Assembly: GCA_037074615.1 (NCBI GenBank)
Contig: CM073557.1
Coordinates: 12,416,501 to 12,480,500, forward strand
Length of the DNA: 64,000 nucleotides
DNA from: Leucaena leucocephala
Taxonomy: Eukaryota > Streptophyta > Magnoliopsida > Fabales > Fabaceae
Direction: 5' to 3'
Positions 19,242 through 32,600 of this stretch are shown piece after piece. The notes under the pieces were generated by a model. The model did no database searches and was not told the origin of the DNA. It saw nothing but the letters and a program-made list of their open reading frames with translations. Made by a program: the position numbers and the translations under genes. Positions within the stretch are counted from its first letter, which is position 1. Each line of letters opens with the position of its first letter.

Positions 19242-22200
19242 TGTCACATCCTTACTTTTAACCTCAATTATACTCCATTAGAAGTGATTGGAACCAATTA
19301 CATGATCATTTGCTTTGAAAATATCCATTTCCAAAAGATTTGCTTTCGGATACTGTTCACTGTTACTGTTCATTTGGTAATTCTAGAACACGTACTCTAC
19401 TTTGAAAATTCATAATTAATTTTACAAAAATCAAAATAATATGGTTCCAATTTCTAATGAAAGATATTTCACATATCTTTGAGGGACAAATATGAAACTG
19501 AGGTTTTCTTGTCCCAATGAAATCAGTTTAATTGTTGAAAATCACTGTTCATTTGGTAAAATCTGGAAGTTCCAGTTTCTTTGCTTTAAATTTAAAAATT
19601 TGTTTCTCTTTCGTTACTTGTCCAAATGAAATGTGTTACATATGGAATTAAATCTATAGACGTCCTCTTTAAGATCACCAAATTTCATAGAAAAATTCGT
19701 TCATTTGATATATGAAATCATTGCATGAACGTCACTGCCTCTCAGTACTCGTTTTATCTCAATTCTAGATCTTACTTCCAACTTTGGAAAATCATAACAA
19801 TTCGGATACTTATCCAATTAATCCGTTCTTGGTTTCCATTTAAAGATATGTATCTTAGCTAACCTCACACCAAATTGCAGACTAAAACTCGTTGTTTTAC
19901 ATATCAAAATCAGCGTCACATCACCACGGCCTCAAAACAGGGTTACAGAAACATACAACATACACACTAACATATTATCCCATATTGTCATGTAAGTCAT
20001 ATAACTTGTTATACAAACTTAATCATCAACAATTAATCTCTTCACTTGAGAGGATCCAGCACCTAAAACATAGTTATGCATGTGGAAGGAATGAGATTTC
20101 ATGGAAATCCCAATAGCAAGTTACACAAACTATAATATCATGCATGAATAATTGTATGCTTAACATGTTATCATGTGATGGGAGCTACTTCATAATGGTA
20201 CATAAGCAAACTCTAACATGCATATTGTCATGACATAACTTGCAAGGAGTTGCAATCATTCATACTTCATCATAACATGATGACATAAGCTCAAGCTCAA
20301 CCAAACACCATAATCAACAAGCAAGCAAAACAATTAAACAAACATGAGTTATAGTTAGGTATCCTTGCTACCTCTTAGCTATCTTGGTCAAGACCTTCTT
20401 GAAGTGCTTTCCTTCCTTCACAAATGTCAAAACCTAGCCATTACAACATAATATCAAGTTACAACTCAACTTGAAACCAAATCCAAGACTAGGTTTTCAC
20501 TAGCTCCCTTTCTTTCTCTATTTTATGTTTCCTACTTCCACCTTTCCAAAATAAATTCTCATGGTTCATTTCCACATATTTTTTCATTTAGAATCCAAAT
20601 ATGAAATCAGAATTTCCAAAATCAAAACATACCAATTGCTACAGTGCCAAACCGAAATGAATGCTCTTGTTTTCCAAAAATTCTCATTTTGATTCTAATG
20701 CTTCCAATACTTGTTCTCCTACTTTATCCCCACACAACTTTCCATTTTAAACTCATTGGAAGCATCAAAATCATGAAATTCCATCATATGAACAGTACCA
20801 CGTACAGTACCAGCAAGAACACAAAACCCTAAATCCAAACATACTTGAATTCACAAGCTTATACTACTTGATTCTAGCTTGTTTAAGCTTTTCTAAACTA
20901 TCCATAACATAAAACTCATATTTTAACCACATATGAGCAGAACTTCAAGCAGAAACCATAAGGGAAATATAGCATGAAAACCCCTTAAAACCATGAGCTA
21001 ACTTGCTAGAACAAAGCTCAAGATTAAGGGAGATGATTACCTTGCTTGTTACTTCACTTTGGTTGCTTCTTTCTTGGTTGAATGGAAATTTTGCAAGAGT
21101 TTCCCTATGGTTCACCATGCATGCCAAAGTGTTCTGAATAGGGGGTATTTATAGAGAAATTTGGGTTGAAATGGATGGCCAAGATTGATTTGGTTACTAT
21201 TTGATCTAAAGGCTCACATTTAATCTTGGATTTTACTTTTTCTAAAAGGAATAATTATTACATCATGTGGGACAGCTCATGGAACACCTAAGAGGGTTAG
21301 GTGGCATGCTGCCGATGCAAAGAACCTTCTGGAGAAATTCCAGTCCAATCCGGTACCGATCAGTGCAGTTTCACAACAACCGGACTGTGTTATGTTCCTA
21401 ATTTTTTTTATAATATACCAGGATGTGTATTCTATCCTATAAATTAATGTCTAGGCTTCTCATATCATTGAAAATATTATACTGAGTATTTATCTGCCAT
21501 CCATCCATTGGGAAATGACCAAAATACCTGTGGTCTCCTTTCCTGCACTGTACTAACCTTAAGGGCAAAATCATCATTTCACCCCTCTTTATACTGGCTC
21601 ATGGTGTATATGGTCTAAATAATCCTCTTTATACTATATGACACGTTTTTAGCCTGTCTAAAGTGACCAAAATGACCTCTATCCACTACTGGTACAATAT
21701 GGGCATCCAGGGGCATTTTCGTAATTTTGCACTTTTCCTGGACTGCTCTGGTCTCTGGCCCACATAACTATCCAGTCACCTTAATGGGCTTATGATGGCT
21801 CCATTTGGGCCTTATTATGGGCTTATTGCCTGTATTACCTTTATGGCCCAATTCACGTTACAACTCTCCCGATCCTATTTATCGGGTATTTTATTTCACT
21901 GAAAAGTCCCGTATGGTTTCTACAGGATTCCTTTTCTAACTCTCTCAATTTTATAAATTCATATATTAAATATATGAATTTTCTATAAGGTCTCATCTGA
22001 TTATGAGATCTGAAAAATACTGTAATAATTCCTTCCGACTTCAGAAATTTATATCAATTAATCGGGACCTCAAATCAAAATTCTGTGTTGCGTTAAACTG
22101 ACCGGAATATTTTTGTCTATCTACTGGTAAAATTTGGGTCTGATCTGATTCCAGGTATTTTTGGCCTGTTTTGGCTCAACTTTTCCATATTTACATTTAG

Positions 22201-22451
22201 GTCCCTTAACTTTTGAATAATTGTACTTTAGTCCCTGAACTTTTCATTAATTGCATTTAGGTCCCTCCTTTTTCTTCTACTTTCACTTTTCACCTTCAAA
22301 CTTTTAAATTTTCATTTTGGTCCCTATTTTTTCCCTAGTTATTAATCCTTCCCTTTCCTTTCACAATCTGATACAGTTTATTCCAAGAATCTTATATCCA
22401 TTGCAGATAAACTGTACAGATACATCAGGTCAAAAAATTAGGGATATGACA
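19242..22451 (-). repeat. 5' LTR of element A (type 1, 3210 bp)
   Basis: On the plus strand it runs from TGTCACATCC to GGATATGACA. It pairs with 1073-4276. The PBS lies on its inner side and the CTCCC duplication on its outer side. Confidence 0.96.
21145..21155 (-). promoter_or_regulatory. TATA-like box of element A 5' LTR
   Basis: Minus-strand TCTATAAATAC, identical to the box in the 3' LTR. As part of the upstream LTR, this is the probable promoter of element A. Confidence 0.68.
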
Positions 22452-22456
22452 CTCCC
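22452..22456. repeat. Target-site duplication of element A, right (CTCCC)
   Basis: Exact match to 1068-1072; the gag frame of C resumes here. Confidence 0.95.
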
Positions 22457-22860
22457 CAATAGTACCATCAGTTTAATAAAGCAATAGAAGCCTGCAGGAT
22501 CATTGAGAATAGCCTGAATCACCAGATGCTGATGAGACCGGTGAGTAGAGAGACTGTTGCTCTTAAGAGAACTAACTATAACAGAAACACTATTGGTGGC
22601 AGTGGCTCTAACAAGAAAAAGAAAAGACAGTGGCAGCAGAATTGAAAGCCTAACAGAGGAAACTACTGAGGCAACATAAATAATAGAGACCCGAGGTTAA
22701 GAGTGTGTGATAAGTGTGGGAAAAGTCATGGAGATAGATCGTGCTTAATAGGGCAGAATGTCAGTTATACTTGTGGGAGGCCCAGATACTTTTCTAGGAA
22801 TTGTTCCCAGGCAGCTAATGATTAGAGGCCACGTACTCAAGGGCGAGTATTTGCATTCAC
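22457..22860 (+). pseudogene. gag: gag of element C, C-terminal part with decayed zinc knuckle
   Basis: Continues the gag interrupted at 1072: QFNKAIEACRIIENSLN, then a Lys/Arg-rich stretch and a knuckle at 22763-22804. The knuckle reads SYTCGRPRYFSRNC, so the first Cys has become Ser and the His has become Tyr; metal binding would be lost. Several stops are present. Confidence 0.87.
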
Positions 22861-23420
22861 AAAAGAAGATGCACAGAGATCACCCGAGATGATCCAAGGT
22901 ATCATCTATCTTAATAATCATTCTATAATTGCTATGTTTGATTCGGGTGCAAGTCATTCCTTTGTTTCTTATGAATGCGCTAAGCATTTAGTCCTTACAA
23001 TTAGCAAATTGCATTATGCTATATGTGTGACAACTCCCATAAATGCTAAGGTAGTTACATCAGATGTCTACCTAAATAGTATTATTCGATATGAGTGTTG
23101 TTGCACTACTCTAGACCTAGTATGTATGCCCTCTCATGAAATTGATGTCATAATTGGATTGAATTGGTTGTCTTCCAACAATGTAATGTTGGATTATAAG
23201 AACAAAACTCTAGTTCTTTGTCCACAAGCTACAAATGTGAATCCATAAGTGAAACTGAATTTCCTGATGGAGGCTCAGGCAGATATATGGTCTTCTTTTC
23301 TTTTCAAGCAAAAGTAGAAGAAGGAGTTGAAGCAATTCTAGTGGTCAAAGAATTTCCCAAAGTCTCCACAAGAGATTCAGGTATTGCCTCTAGAGAGAGA
23401 AGTAGAGTTTGTGATTGATA
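22861..23420 (+). pseudogene. pol: Protease region of element C
   Basis: An open stretch of 119 residues (22889-23248) carries the aspartic protease motif MFDSGASHSFVSYEC and ends with EIDVIIGLNWLSSNN, matching A and B. The Trp lost in A is present here. A stop follows at 23248 and the next open stretch is in another frame, so at least one indel separates protease from RT. Confidence 0.87.
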
Positions 23421-24110
23421 TTGCACCTAGAGCTAGACCAGTATCTAAAGCCCTATAATGTATGGCTCCTAACGAGATGATTAAGCTGAAGAAGTAGATT
23501 GAGGATCTTATGGAGAAGGGTTTCATTCGACCCAGTGTTTCTCCATGGGGGCTCTAGTGTGATTTGTCAAGAAGAAGGATGACAGTCTCAAATTGTGCAT
23601 TGACTATCGGGAGTTGAATAAGATTACAGTTAAGAATAAGTGCCCTCTTCCCTGAATTGATGATTTGCTAGACCAGTTAGTTAGAGCAAGCTTATTCTTT
23701 AAGATTGATCTAAGATCAGGTTATCACCAACTCATAATCATAGTAGATGATATTTCAAAAACTGCATTCAGGACTTGCTATGGACATTTTGAATTCCTAG
23801 TAATGCCCTTCGGTCTAACGAATGTGCCTGCAATCTTCATAGATTATATGAACAGAATCTTTAGGCCTTATCTAGATTAGTTTGTGGTGATCTTCATTGA
23901 TGATATCTTAATGTACTCCAAATTTGTAGCAGAGCATGACGAGCATTTGAGAATTGTTCTTAGTACTCTTAAAGAGAAACAACTCTATGCTAAGATTAGT
24001 AAATGTGAGTTTTGGTACACGAAGTCAAATTTCTTGGTCATGTCATATCCCACGAAGTGGTAGCTATAGATCCTAGCAAAGTTAAAGTAGTGCTAAGCTG
24101 GAAACGCCAA
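23421..24110 (+). pseudogene. pol: Reverse transcriptase of element C (broken)
   Basis: Recognisable blocks are CIDYRELNKITVKNK, DLRSGYHQL, GHFEFLVMPFGLTNVPA and FIDDILMYS (FIDD at 23893-23904). Stops and frameshifts occur between them, for instance after RIFRPYLD at 23880 and near 24015 in the segment that should read as the conserved CEFW and FLGHV blocks. Inactive. Confidence 0.88.
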
Positions 24111-24690
24111 GGACAGTGACAGAGCTGAGAAGTTTTCTGGGCTTAACTGGGTATCACAGAAGATTTATTAAGGACTTTTCTCGAATTGCTGTACCGTTAA
24201 CTAAGCTGACTAGAAAGAATTAGCAGTTCAAGTGGGATAAAAGTGTGAGGCTAGTTTTTCTTAACTAAAATAGAGATTAACCACGACTCCTGTGCTAATT
24301 ATTCCAGACCCAACTCAGACTTATGTAGTATACACTGATGCTAGCAAGTAGGGGTCAGGATGTGTGCTGATATAGAAAGGACGAGTGGTAGCCTATGCTT
24401 CTCGACAACTAAAGCCACATGAAGAGAACTATCCCACTCATAATCTAGATCTTGCAGCGGTAGTTTATGCTTTCAAGATATGGAGACAATACTTGTATAG
24501 AGCTACCACAGAGCTATACTGCAACCACAAAAGCCTAAAGTACCTGTAAGATCAGGAAGAATTGAACATGAAGTAGCGGAAATGGATAAAATTTCTGAAG
24601 GATTATGATTTTTAGATAAAGTGCCATCCAAGAAAAGTAAAGGTGGTAGCTGATGCCTTAAGCAGAAAGGTGGTACAGGTGGCAAGTCTC
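24111..24690 (+). pseudogene. pol: RNase H of element C (broken)
   Basis: Contains LRSFLGLTGYHRRFIKDFSR, VYTDASK followed by a stop, VVAYASRQLKPHEENYP, and VVADALSRKVVQVASL at the end. Many stops. The order is the same as in A. Confidence 0.85.
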
Positions 24691-25851
24691 ATGCTTAAAG
24701 AGCTAGGATTGATAGAAGATATTCGAGACTGAAGTCCTTTGTATCAAATATAGACTGTAGAAAGTTCTTATAGAGGAACGCAGATTAAAGCTTTCATTTA
24801 AGATGAAATAAAAGAAGCTCAGGAGCAAGATAAGCTTACAATAATTTTTAAGAATAAGCTGGAAAGAGGGAAGACTAAGAATTTTGATGTGTCCCAAGAT
24901 GGGTTGCTATGATTTAGGGGATGGCCATATATTCCCAATGCAATGGGATTGAGAGAGAAAATCCTAGATGAGGCATATAAAAACAAGTATACAATACATC
25001 TAGGTATGACCAAGATGTACAATGATGTTAAGAGCTTATTTTGGTGGCCTGGATTAAAGAAGGATGTTGTGGCTTATATGTCCAAGTGCCTAACATATCA
25101 AAAGGTGAAAGTTGAGCACCAGAGGCCAGCAGGGAAATTGCAACTCCTAAAGATAATTGAGTGGAAATGGGACAGTATTGCCATGGATTTTATTGAAGGA
25201 CTACCCATGACTTCTACTTAGCATGATGTTATATGGGTAGTAATTGACCGATTGACAAAGTCAGCTCATTTCCTGGCAATCAACAAGAAAGATTCTCTAG
25301 AGAAGCTATCAAAACTGTATATAAAGGAGATTGTTAGACTATATGGTATTCCCAATAGTATTATATCGGATAGAGATCCTCAATTTACGTCAAACTTTTA
25401 GCGAACTTTACATAAAGAAATGGACACTACTCTCAGATTTAGTACAGCTTACCATCCTCAGGTAGATGGTCAATATGAGAGAACAATCTAGACACTTGAG
25501 GATATGTTGAGAGCTTGTGTCTTAGATTTCAAAGGGAGTTGGGATATTTATCTGCCATTGATAGAGTTTGCCTATAATAACAGTTATTAGGCTAGTATTC
25601 AGATGGCCCCTTTTGAAGCACTTTAGGGACAGAAGTATAGATCTTCCTTGTACTGGGTAGAGCTAAGAAAAAGGAGGATGTTTGGTCCTAATATAGTATA
25701 CCAGACAGCAGCACAGATCGATAAGATCAAAAAGAGATTGCTGATGGCTCAAAGTAGACAGAAAAGTTATGCTGATGTTAGAAGGAATCCATTGGAGTTT
25801 TAAGAAGGGGAGCATGTATTCCTTAAGTTGACTCTGATGACAGGAGCCAGA
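24691..25851 (+). pseudogene. pol: Integrase of element C, N-terminal and core (broken)
   Basis: Open stretch 24943-25221 covers the zinc region (HLGMTKMYNDVKSLFWWPG, CLTYQK with the second Cys changed to Tyr) and IAMDFIEGLP with the first catalytic Asp. ISDRDPQFTSN and a Glu in the ERT-like block follow, with stops between. At 25851 the frame is interrupted by a solo LTR and resumes at 29233. Confidence 0.87.
25847..25851. repeat. Target-site duplication of solo LTR, left (CCAGA)
   Basis: CCAGA here and CTAGA at 29228-29232 match at four of five bases; the difference is a C/T change. Confidence 0.8.
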
Positions 25852-28800
25852 TGTCATATCCTAATTTTTTCCTATCCGTATAGTATTGATAGTGGAAAGA
25901 GGTTTGGAAAGGATTATGACGAATATCAGAAGAAATGATAAAGGTTAAATAAGTCCTGAAGAAAGAGAAGGACTAAAACGAAAAATTAGAAAAGGTTGAA
26001 GGCAAAAAGTGCAGGTAGAAATAAAAGTTGGGCCCTTAAGTGTAATTTTCAAAGTTAAGGGGCTAAAATGCAAATAGCTAAAAGTTCAGGGGGCAAAGTG
26101 CAATTATTCAAAAGTTCAGGGACTCAAATGTAAATATGAGAAAGTTGAGCCAAAACAGGCTAAAAATGCCTGGAATCATATCAAACCCAAATTTTACCAG
26201 TAGATAGACAAAATTATTCCTGTCAGTTTAATGCAACATAGAATTTTGATTTGAGGTCCCGATTAATTGATATAATTTTATGAAGTCAGAAGAATTATTA
26301 CAGTATTTTTCAAATAGGAGAATCAGATGAAACTTTATAGGAAATTCCTATATTTAATGTAAGAATTTATAAAATTGACAGAGTCAGAAAAGGAATCCTG
26401 TAGAAGCTTTACGGGTTTTACGGTGAAATAAAATACCTGATAAATAGGATCAGGAGAGATGCCATGGGATTTGTGCCATAAGGCCAATACAGGAAATGAG
26501 CCCATACCAAGGCCTAAATGATGCCATAATGAGCCCAATAAAGTAGTGAAACAGTTATGTGGGCTAGAGTCTAGAGCAGTCAAGGAAAAGTGTGAAATTA
26601 CGAAAATGCCACTGGATGCCCATACTATACCAGTGATGGATGGAGGGTATTTTTGATCATTCTAGACAGGCCAAAAATATGTCATATAGTATAAAGAGGA
26701 TTATTTAGTGCCCAGATACACCCTGAGGCAGTATAAAGAGATGTGAAATGATGATTTTGCCCTTAAGGTTAGTACGGTGCAAGAAAGGACACCAAAGGCA
26801 TTTTAGTCATTTCCCAAGGGATGGATGGTAGATAAATATTCAATATATCATTGCAAATGGTATGAGAAGCCTAGACATTGATTTCCAGGATAGAATACAT
26901 AACCTAGTATATTATAAAAAAATTAGGAACAGAAAATAGTCCGGTTGCTGTGAAACTGCTTCGATCGGTATCGAGTTGGACTAGAATTTTTCCAGAAGCT
27001 TCCTCCCCCTAAGATTTCACCACATAAGCCTATGAAGTGTCCCTTGTGATGTCATGATGATGTCACAATTTACTTTATGAAAAAGTAAAATTCAAGATTA
27101 AATGTGAGCCTTTAGATCAAATAGTAACCAAATCAATCTTGGCCATTGATTTTCCATGGATTTTGGCTATAAATACCCCCTCATTTCTGCATCAAAACCA
27201 TGGCTTCATTGAACCTTGGGGAAACTCTTGCAAAATGAAAACTCAAGCCAAGACAAAGAAGATACAAGGTACCATAGTTTAAGCAAGCTAGAGATTCAAG
27301 GTAAGCAATCTCTCCTAGCTTATTTTCCTTTGATTTAGGAGCTTGAACTTAGGGTTTTCATGGGAGAAAAGTTGATTTTTCTCTAAGGGGAGGTGCTTCC
27401 CAAAGACCTTAGATAAAAGGGGAAAGAAGAAATTAAAGTTAGAAACATATGATTGAAGCTTAAACAAGCTACTTAAGAGATTGGTTGTTGAATCAAGTTG
27501 ATATTCTTAACTTTGCCATGATGTGCCCTATTTGGTATGCACTGTTCATGAGGGAAGGAAATCAAATTTCAATGATTTAATGCTTCCATTTAATTTAGAT
27601 GATGATTTTATGTCGGAGTGGAAAGGTTTTGAACCTTAAAAGCATTGAAATTTCAAGATTGTAGTTTTTGAAATCATTCTCTATTACTATTCACATGCAT
27701 GAACAGTGATTAGAATTTCATGATTTTGATGCTTCCAGTGGTTTTAAAATGAAAAGTTGTGTGGGGTAAAGTCGAGAAACAAGTATGGGAAGCATTAGAA
27801 TCAAAATGAGATTGTTTGAAAGAATTGTATGCCTGTGTTTAGTTCTATACAGCAGGCCATGAAGGAGCTGGAATTTCATGATTCTAAGCTCATACATGAA
27901 TTCAAAAGATGAAATTGTGTAGGGTAAAGTCAAGACATCAATTGATTCAAAGACCAAGTCCATTAGTTAAGATTAAGGAAAGTAAATGAGCTTAATGTTC
28001 AAGAGGGAGTTATGTTAGTTAAAGTAAGTTTAATGCTCAAGGAAATTAGATGGTAATGGATGAATGGTTATGTGATGTTAGGGATTGGTTGGTATGCTCC
28101 AAAAGAGGCAGCCACATGTCCAAGAGATGTGAGAAGAAAGAAGCAAGATAAAGTGAAAGGAAGTCTAGTCTATAAGGTAGTGAACTTACCTCTTTATGTG
28201 CTTGATATGGTATGCTTATGTGTTGACATGTACATGATGTTTGAATGATGTTGTGACATGATAAATTATGTTAAATGTATTGTGAATCATATGTTTTCCA
28301 TGGCCATGCACTTTATGCAAAAGTATATAGCATGATAGCATGTCACTAATCAAAGAAAGTTTAATGAAACTACATATCATGCATTAGCATCCATCTTACA
28401 TATTTAAGTGGTAATGTTTGCTACTGAGATTCTTTAGAATCTCACTCTCCCATAACCAACCAATTTAGGTCAAGCATGATGGATAATGTATGCATGGAGA
28501 AGAGCTAAAGCATGGAAGAAGAAAAGTGAAGTATTTAAGATGTTAGCATATGCTAAACACTTTCCATGTATGTCAAGCCATATAAAGCATCTATTTATGT
28601 GATGAGATTGTATGCAACAATTATTGTATAACCCCATGATGTATATTAATTCATAAAAAGAAAAAGAGATGATTTATGTATGCTAGAATAATTATTGAAA
28701 ATGAAAGAAAGGAATCTAAAATGGTAAAACGTAGGTCCTAAAGCAGTTTTATTGTGGCTTCAGTTTGACCTAGCAAATGAAGGAATTATTTCAAGAAATT

Positions 28801-29227
28801 TTATGATCATGTAGTACAAATCCATAGATTTAAGTGGATAGGAATAATGTTTCATTTGGATGTGTATATCAAGAGAAATGAATTTCCAAAGTAAGGGATC
28901 AGAATTTGTTTCGAGAGTTTTTGACCAAATGAACAGTAAAATTCAACGAATAAACTTTATCAATTGAATAATCATTTGGTCTAGAAATTATTTTTCCCTT
29001 AAATTTAAGGATGTTAGCTTCACGTAGCATTTTGAACCACTTCATGTTGATTTTTCTATAATTAGTTATGATTTTTCAAATTTCATTGCGTTATCTAGAA
29101 TACCATACGAACAGTAACCCGAGAAAGAGTAAAATTCCAGATTTGGCTAATGGACTTCCAAGGTCTTGTAAGTGGTTTTAAATGCTACTGAATAGTCCTT
29201 AAGACGTGTGAAAATAAGAATGTTACA
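25852..29227 (+). mobile_element. Solo LTR, gypsy type 2 (3376 bp)
   Basis: Starts TGTCATATCC and ends AAGAATGTTACA, with the integrase frame of C on both sides. No internal element sequence is present, so it is what remains after recombination between two LTRs. It is homologous to 46723-50127, 59522-62915 and 51420-54145. Open frames within it are not conserved as coding. Confidence 0.92.
27168..27177 (+). promoter_or_regulatory. TATA-like box of solo LTR in element C
   Basis: CTATAAATAC followed by CCCCTC, at the position equivalent to the other LTRs. Confidence 0.6.
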
Positions 29228-29232
29228 CTAGA
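29228..29232. repeat. Target-site duplication of solo LTR, right (CTAGA)
   Basis: Partner of 25847-25851 with one transition. Confidence 0.8.
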
Positions 29233-29600
29233 CCGATTAAAGTGAAGAAGTTGTATCCTATATACATTAGGCCATTTCAGATCCTCTCAAGAGTAGGATC
29301 AGTGGCTTATAAGTTAGCTCTTCCTCCACATCTGAGCAAGATCCATAATGTGTTCCATGTTTCCCAGTTAAAGAAGTATGATCTAGTTCTATCACTGTGA
29401 TTGAGCAGGATGATATTGTACTGCGAGATTACTTGACTTATGAAGTCGAACCGGTAAAGATTGTAGATAGAAAGGTCAAGCAGTTGCGAAATAAGCAGAT
29501 TTCTCTAGTCAAGGTGGTCTGCAAGGGATTAATAGAGAATAAAGCTACCTAGGAAGTAGAGGAAGGGATGAGAGAAGCATATCCTGGACTATTTTCTTAG
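29233..29600 (+). pseudogene. pol: Integrase C-terminus and chromodomain-like tail of element C
   Basis: Continues the integrase after the solo LTR: IRPFQILSRVGSVAYKLALP, HVSQLKKY, LTYEVEPVKIVDRKVKQL and the final stop at 29598-29600. The Trp of ATWE is a stop codon here (ACC TAG GAA). A frameshift lies near 29375-29385. Same order and spacing as A. Confidence 0.87.
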
Positions 29601-29637
29601 TATATGTAATGTAAATTTCAAGCATGAAATTTATTTT

Positions 29638-29651
29638 AAGGGGAAGAGAAA
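29638..29651 (+). other. Polypurine tract of element C
   Basis: AAGGGGAAGAGAAA directly before the 3' LTR, following GAAATTTATTTT as in A and B. Confidence 0.88.
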
Positions 29652-32600
29652 TATCATATCCCCAATTTTCTTACCTGATGTAACTGTACAGTTTATATGA
29701 AATAGATATGAGATTCTTGGAATAAACTGTATCAGATTGAGAATGGAAAGAAAGAGATTATGAACTAAGGAAGTTTTAGGGACCTAAATGCAAATTGAAA
29801 AAGGTTAAATGTCAAAAGTTTAAGTAGAAACAAAAGTTGGGCCAAAAGTTATACTTTTTAAAAGTTTAGGGACCTCAATGTAAATAAGTAAAATGTCAAG
29901 GACCTAAATGTAATTATGAAAAAGGTTAACCAGAAAAGGGTTAAGACTTTTTGGAAGTATTTTAGTTCCAAACTTCATTAGTAAATAGAGGGAGATAAGC
30001 TGGTTAATCTAGCATAATATAGAAAATTTATTAGAGTTCCATATAGTGGAGATTTATCTGATAGTGTAAAAGTTATCTAAAATTTTATCAAATCTCATGG
30101 ACTTCATATATAAGGGGACAAGTTATAGGAAGGTGTGCCACATGCATCAGATTTCATGAATGTGATAGAACCCTGAAAGAAGTTCTGTAGGAAAAGTTAT
30201 CCCATTATTAGTGAATTTTGACAGGAGTTTGAGAACACCCGTTATCTGATTATGTAAGCCTACATAGAATGAACTCATATGGCCTCATATATGGTCCTAT
30301 GATGACGCCAATGAGGGCCCAAAATCCAAGGCGCTAGTTTATCAGTAGAAGGGGTCAATGTCCGAGAAAAGTGTTGAATTACAAAAATGTCCCTAGATAC
30401 CCATATGATACAATAATGGAAGGAGGGCATTCTAGTCATTTGAGAGAGGATAAAAATGTGGCATATAGTATAAGTATGATTAGTTAGAGCTAGTATATGC
30501 CGTAAGGTAGTACAAAAAGTGGTGAAAAACAATTATGCCCTTAGGGTCAATATAGTACAAAAAATGACACAAAGGGTATTTTGGTCATTTCCCAAGGGCA
30601 TAATTGTCAATGGTATGAGAAGCTTAGATATTGGTTTTCAGGACATAACACATATCTTGGAATATTATAAAAATTAGGATCAGAAAATAGTCCGGTCTTT
30701 GTGAAACTGCTCCGATCGGTACCAGATTGGACTGGAATTTTTCTAGAAGCTTCCTTACATGAGAATTATGCCACATACCCCATGAGTTGTCCCTTGAGTT
30801 GTCCCTTGTGATGTCATAATTCTCCTTTTTGGAAAAAGTTAAATCCAAGATTAAATATGAGCACGTAGATCAAATAGTGCACAAATCAATCTTGGCCATC
30901 CATTTCAACCCAAATTCATCTATAAATACCCCTATTCAGATCATTTCGGTATGCATGGTGAACCATAGGGAAACTCTTGCAAAATTTCTATTCAACCAAG
31001 AAAGAAGCACACAAAGTGAAGCAACAATCAAGGTAATCATCTCCCTTGATCTTTAGCTTTGTTATAGCAAGTTAGCTCATGATTTTAAGGGGGTTTTGTG
31101 CTATATTTCCCTTATGGTTGCTTATGGAAGTTCTGTTCATAGGTGGTTAAAATGTGAGTTTTATGTTATGGATAGTTTAGACAAGCTTAAACAAGCAAGA
31201 ATCAAGTCATATAAGCTTGGAAATTCAAATATGTTTGGATTTAGGGTTTTGTGTTCTTGCTAGTACTTACATGGCACTGTTCATATGTTGGAATTTCATG
31301 TTTTTGATGCTTCTAATGAGTTGAAAATGGAAAATTGTGTGGGGATAAAGTAGGATAACAAGTATTGGAAGCATTGGAATCAAAATGTTAATTTTTGGAA
31401 AAAGGAGGGCTTGCTTCGGTTTAAAACTGTAGCAAGTGGTATGTTTTGAATTTGGAAATTCTAGTTTCATATTTGGATTCTACATGAAAAATTATGTGGA
31501 AATGAACTATGAGAATTTATTTTGGAAAGATGGAAGTATGAAACATAAAAGGGAGAAAGAAAGCAAGTTAGTGAAAACCTAGTCTTGGATTTAGTTTCAA
31601 GTTGAGTTGTAACTTGATATTATTCTGTAATGGCTAGGTTTTGACATTTGTGAAGGAAATAAATCATACCAAGAAGATCTTGACAAAGATAGCTAAGAGG
31701 TAGCAAGAATACCTAATTATAGTTTCATGTTTGCTTGCTTGTTGATTATGGTGTTTGATTGAGCTTGAGATTATGTCATCATGTCTATAATGAAGTATGA
31801 ATGATTGCAACTCCTTGCAAGTTATGTCATGATAGTATGCATGTTATAGTTTTCTTATGTACCATTATAAAGTAGCTCCCATCTCATGATAACATGTTAA
31901 GCATCCAATTAATGATGCATGATATTATGGTTTGTGTAACTTGCTATTGGGATTTCCATGAAATCTTATTCCTTCCATATGCATAACCTTGTTATAGGTG
32001 TCAGAACTTCACATGGAAAAAGGGTAAACATAGATGGATAAGTTTGTATAATAAGTCACATGAGTTACTTGACATTATGGAAGCATATGATAGAATGTAT
32101 GGTTGTATGATGTATGATGTATGATTCTGTAATTCTGTTTTGAGGACATGATGGTGTGACGATGGTTAAGACACTTTAATAAGAGATTTTGAATCTGAAA
32201 TTTGGCATGATTAAAGGTAAGATACATAGCTTTAAATGAACATCAAGAACACCTCATTTGGTTAAGAATGCGAATTGTTATGATTTTTCTAAGTTGAAGT
32301 TAAAATCTGGAATTGAGATGCAGTAAGCGTTTAGAGGCAGCGCTATTAACGTGATGATTTTATATACCAAATGAATGATTTTTTCCCTGAACTTTTGTGA
32401 GCATAAAAAGGACATCTAGATCTTCCAATCCATAGGTAACACGGTTCATTTGGATAAGTAACCAAAGAGAAATTAATTTTTGAAGTTAAGCCAAAGAAAC
32501 TGGAACTTTCATATTTTACCAAATAAACAGTGATTTTCAACGAATAAACTAATTTCATTTGGACAAGAAAACCTCAGTTTCATATTTTTTCCTCAAATAT

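Larger units (their letters stand above)
1073..22451 (-). mobile_element. Ty3/gypsy chromovirus-like element A, complete but defective
   Basis: Full-length element on the minus strand with both LTRs (19242-22451 as 5', 1073-4276 as 3'), PBS, accessory frame, gag, protease, RT, RNase H, integrase with chromodomain-like tail, and polypurine tract. Without the nested copia element it is about 12.3 kb. A 5-bp duplication CTCCC flanks it. In the first 260 bases compared, the two LTRs differ at about eight positions, so it is clearly older than the copia insertion. The C-terminal tail and iMet PBS suggest the Tekay/Del group of chromoviruses; that lineage call is inference. Confidence 0.93.

Noticed and set aside
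19173..21127. Short frames in the A LTR repeated near 998-2948
   Set aside because: They are paired only because the LTR is duplicated; no conserved coding pattern or domain.
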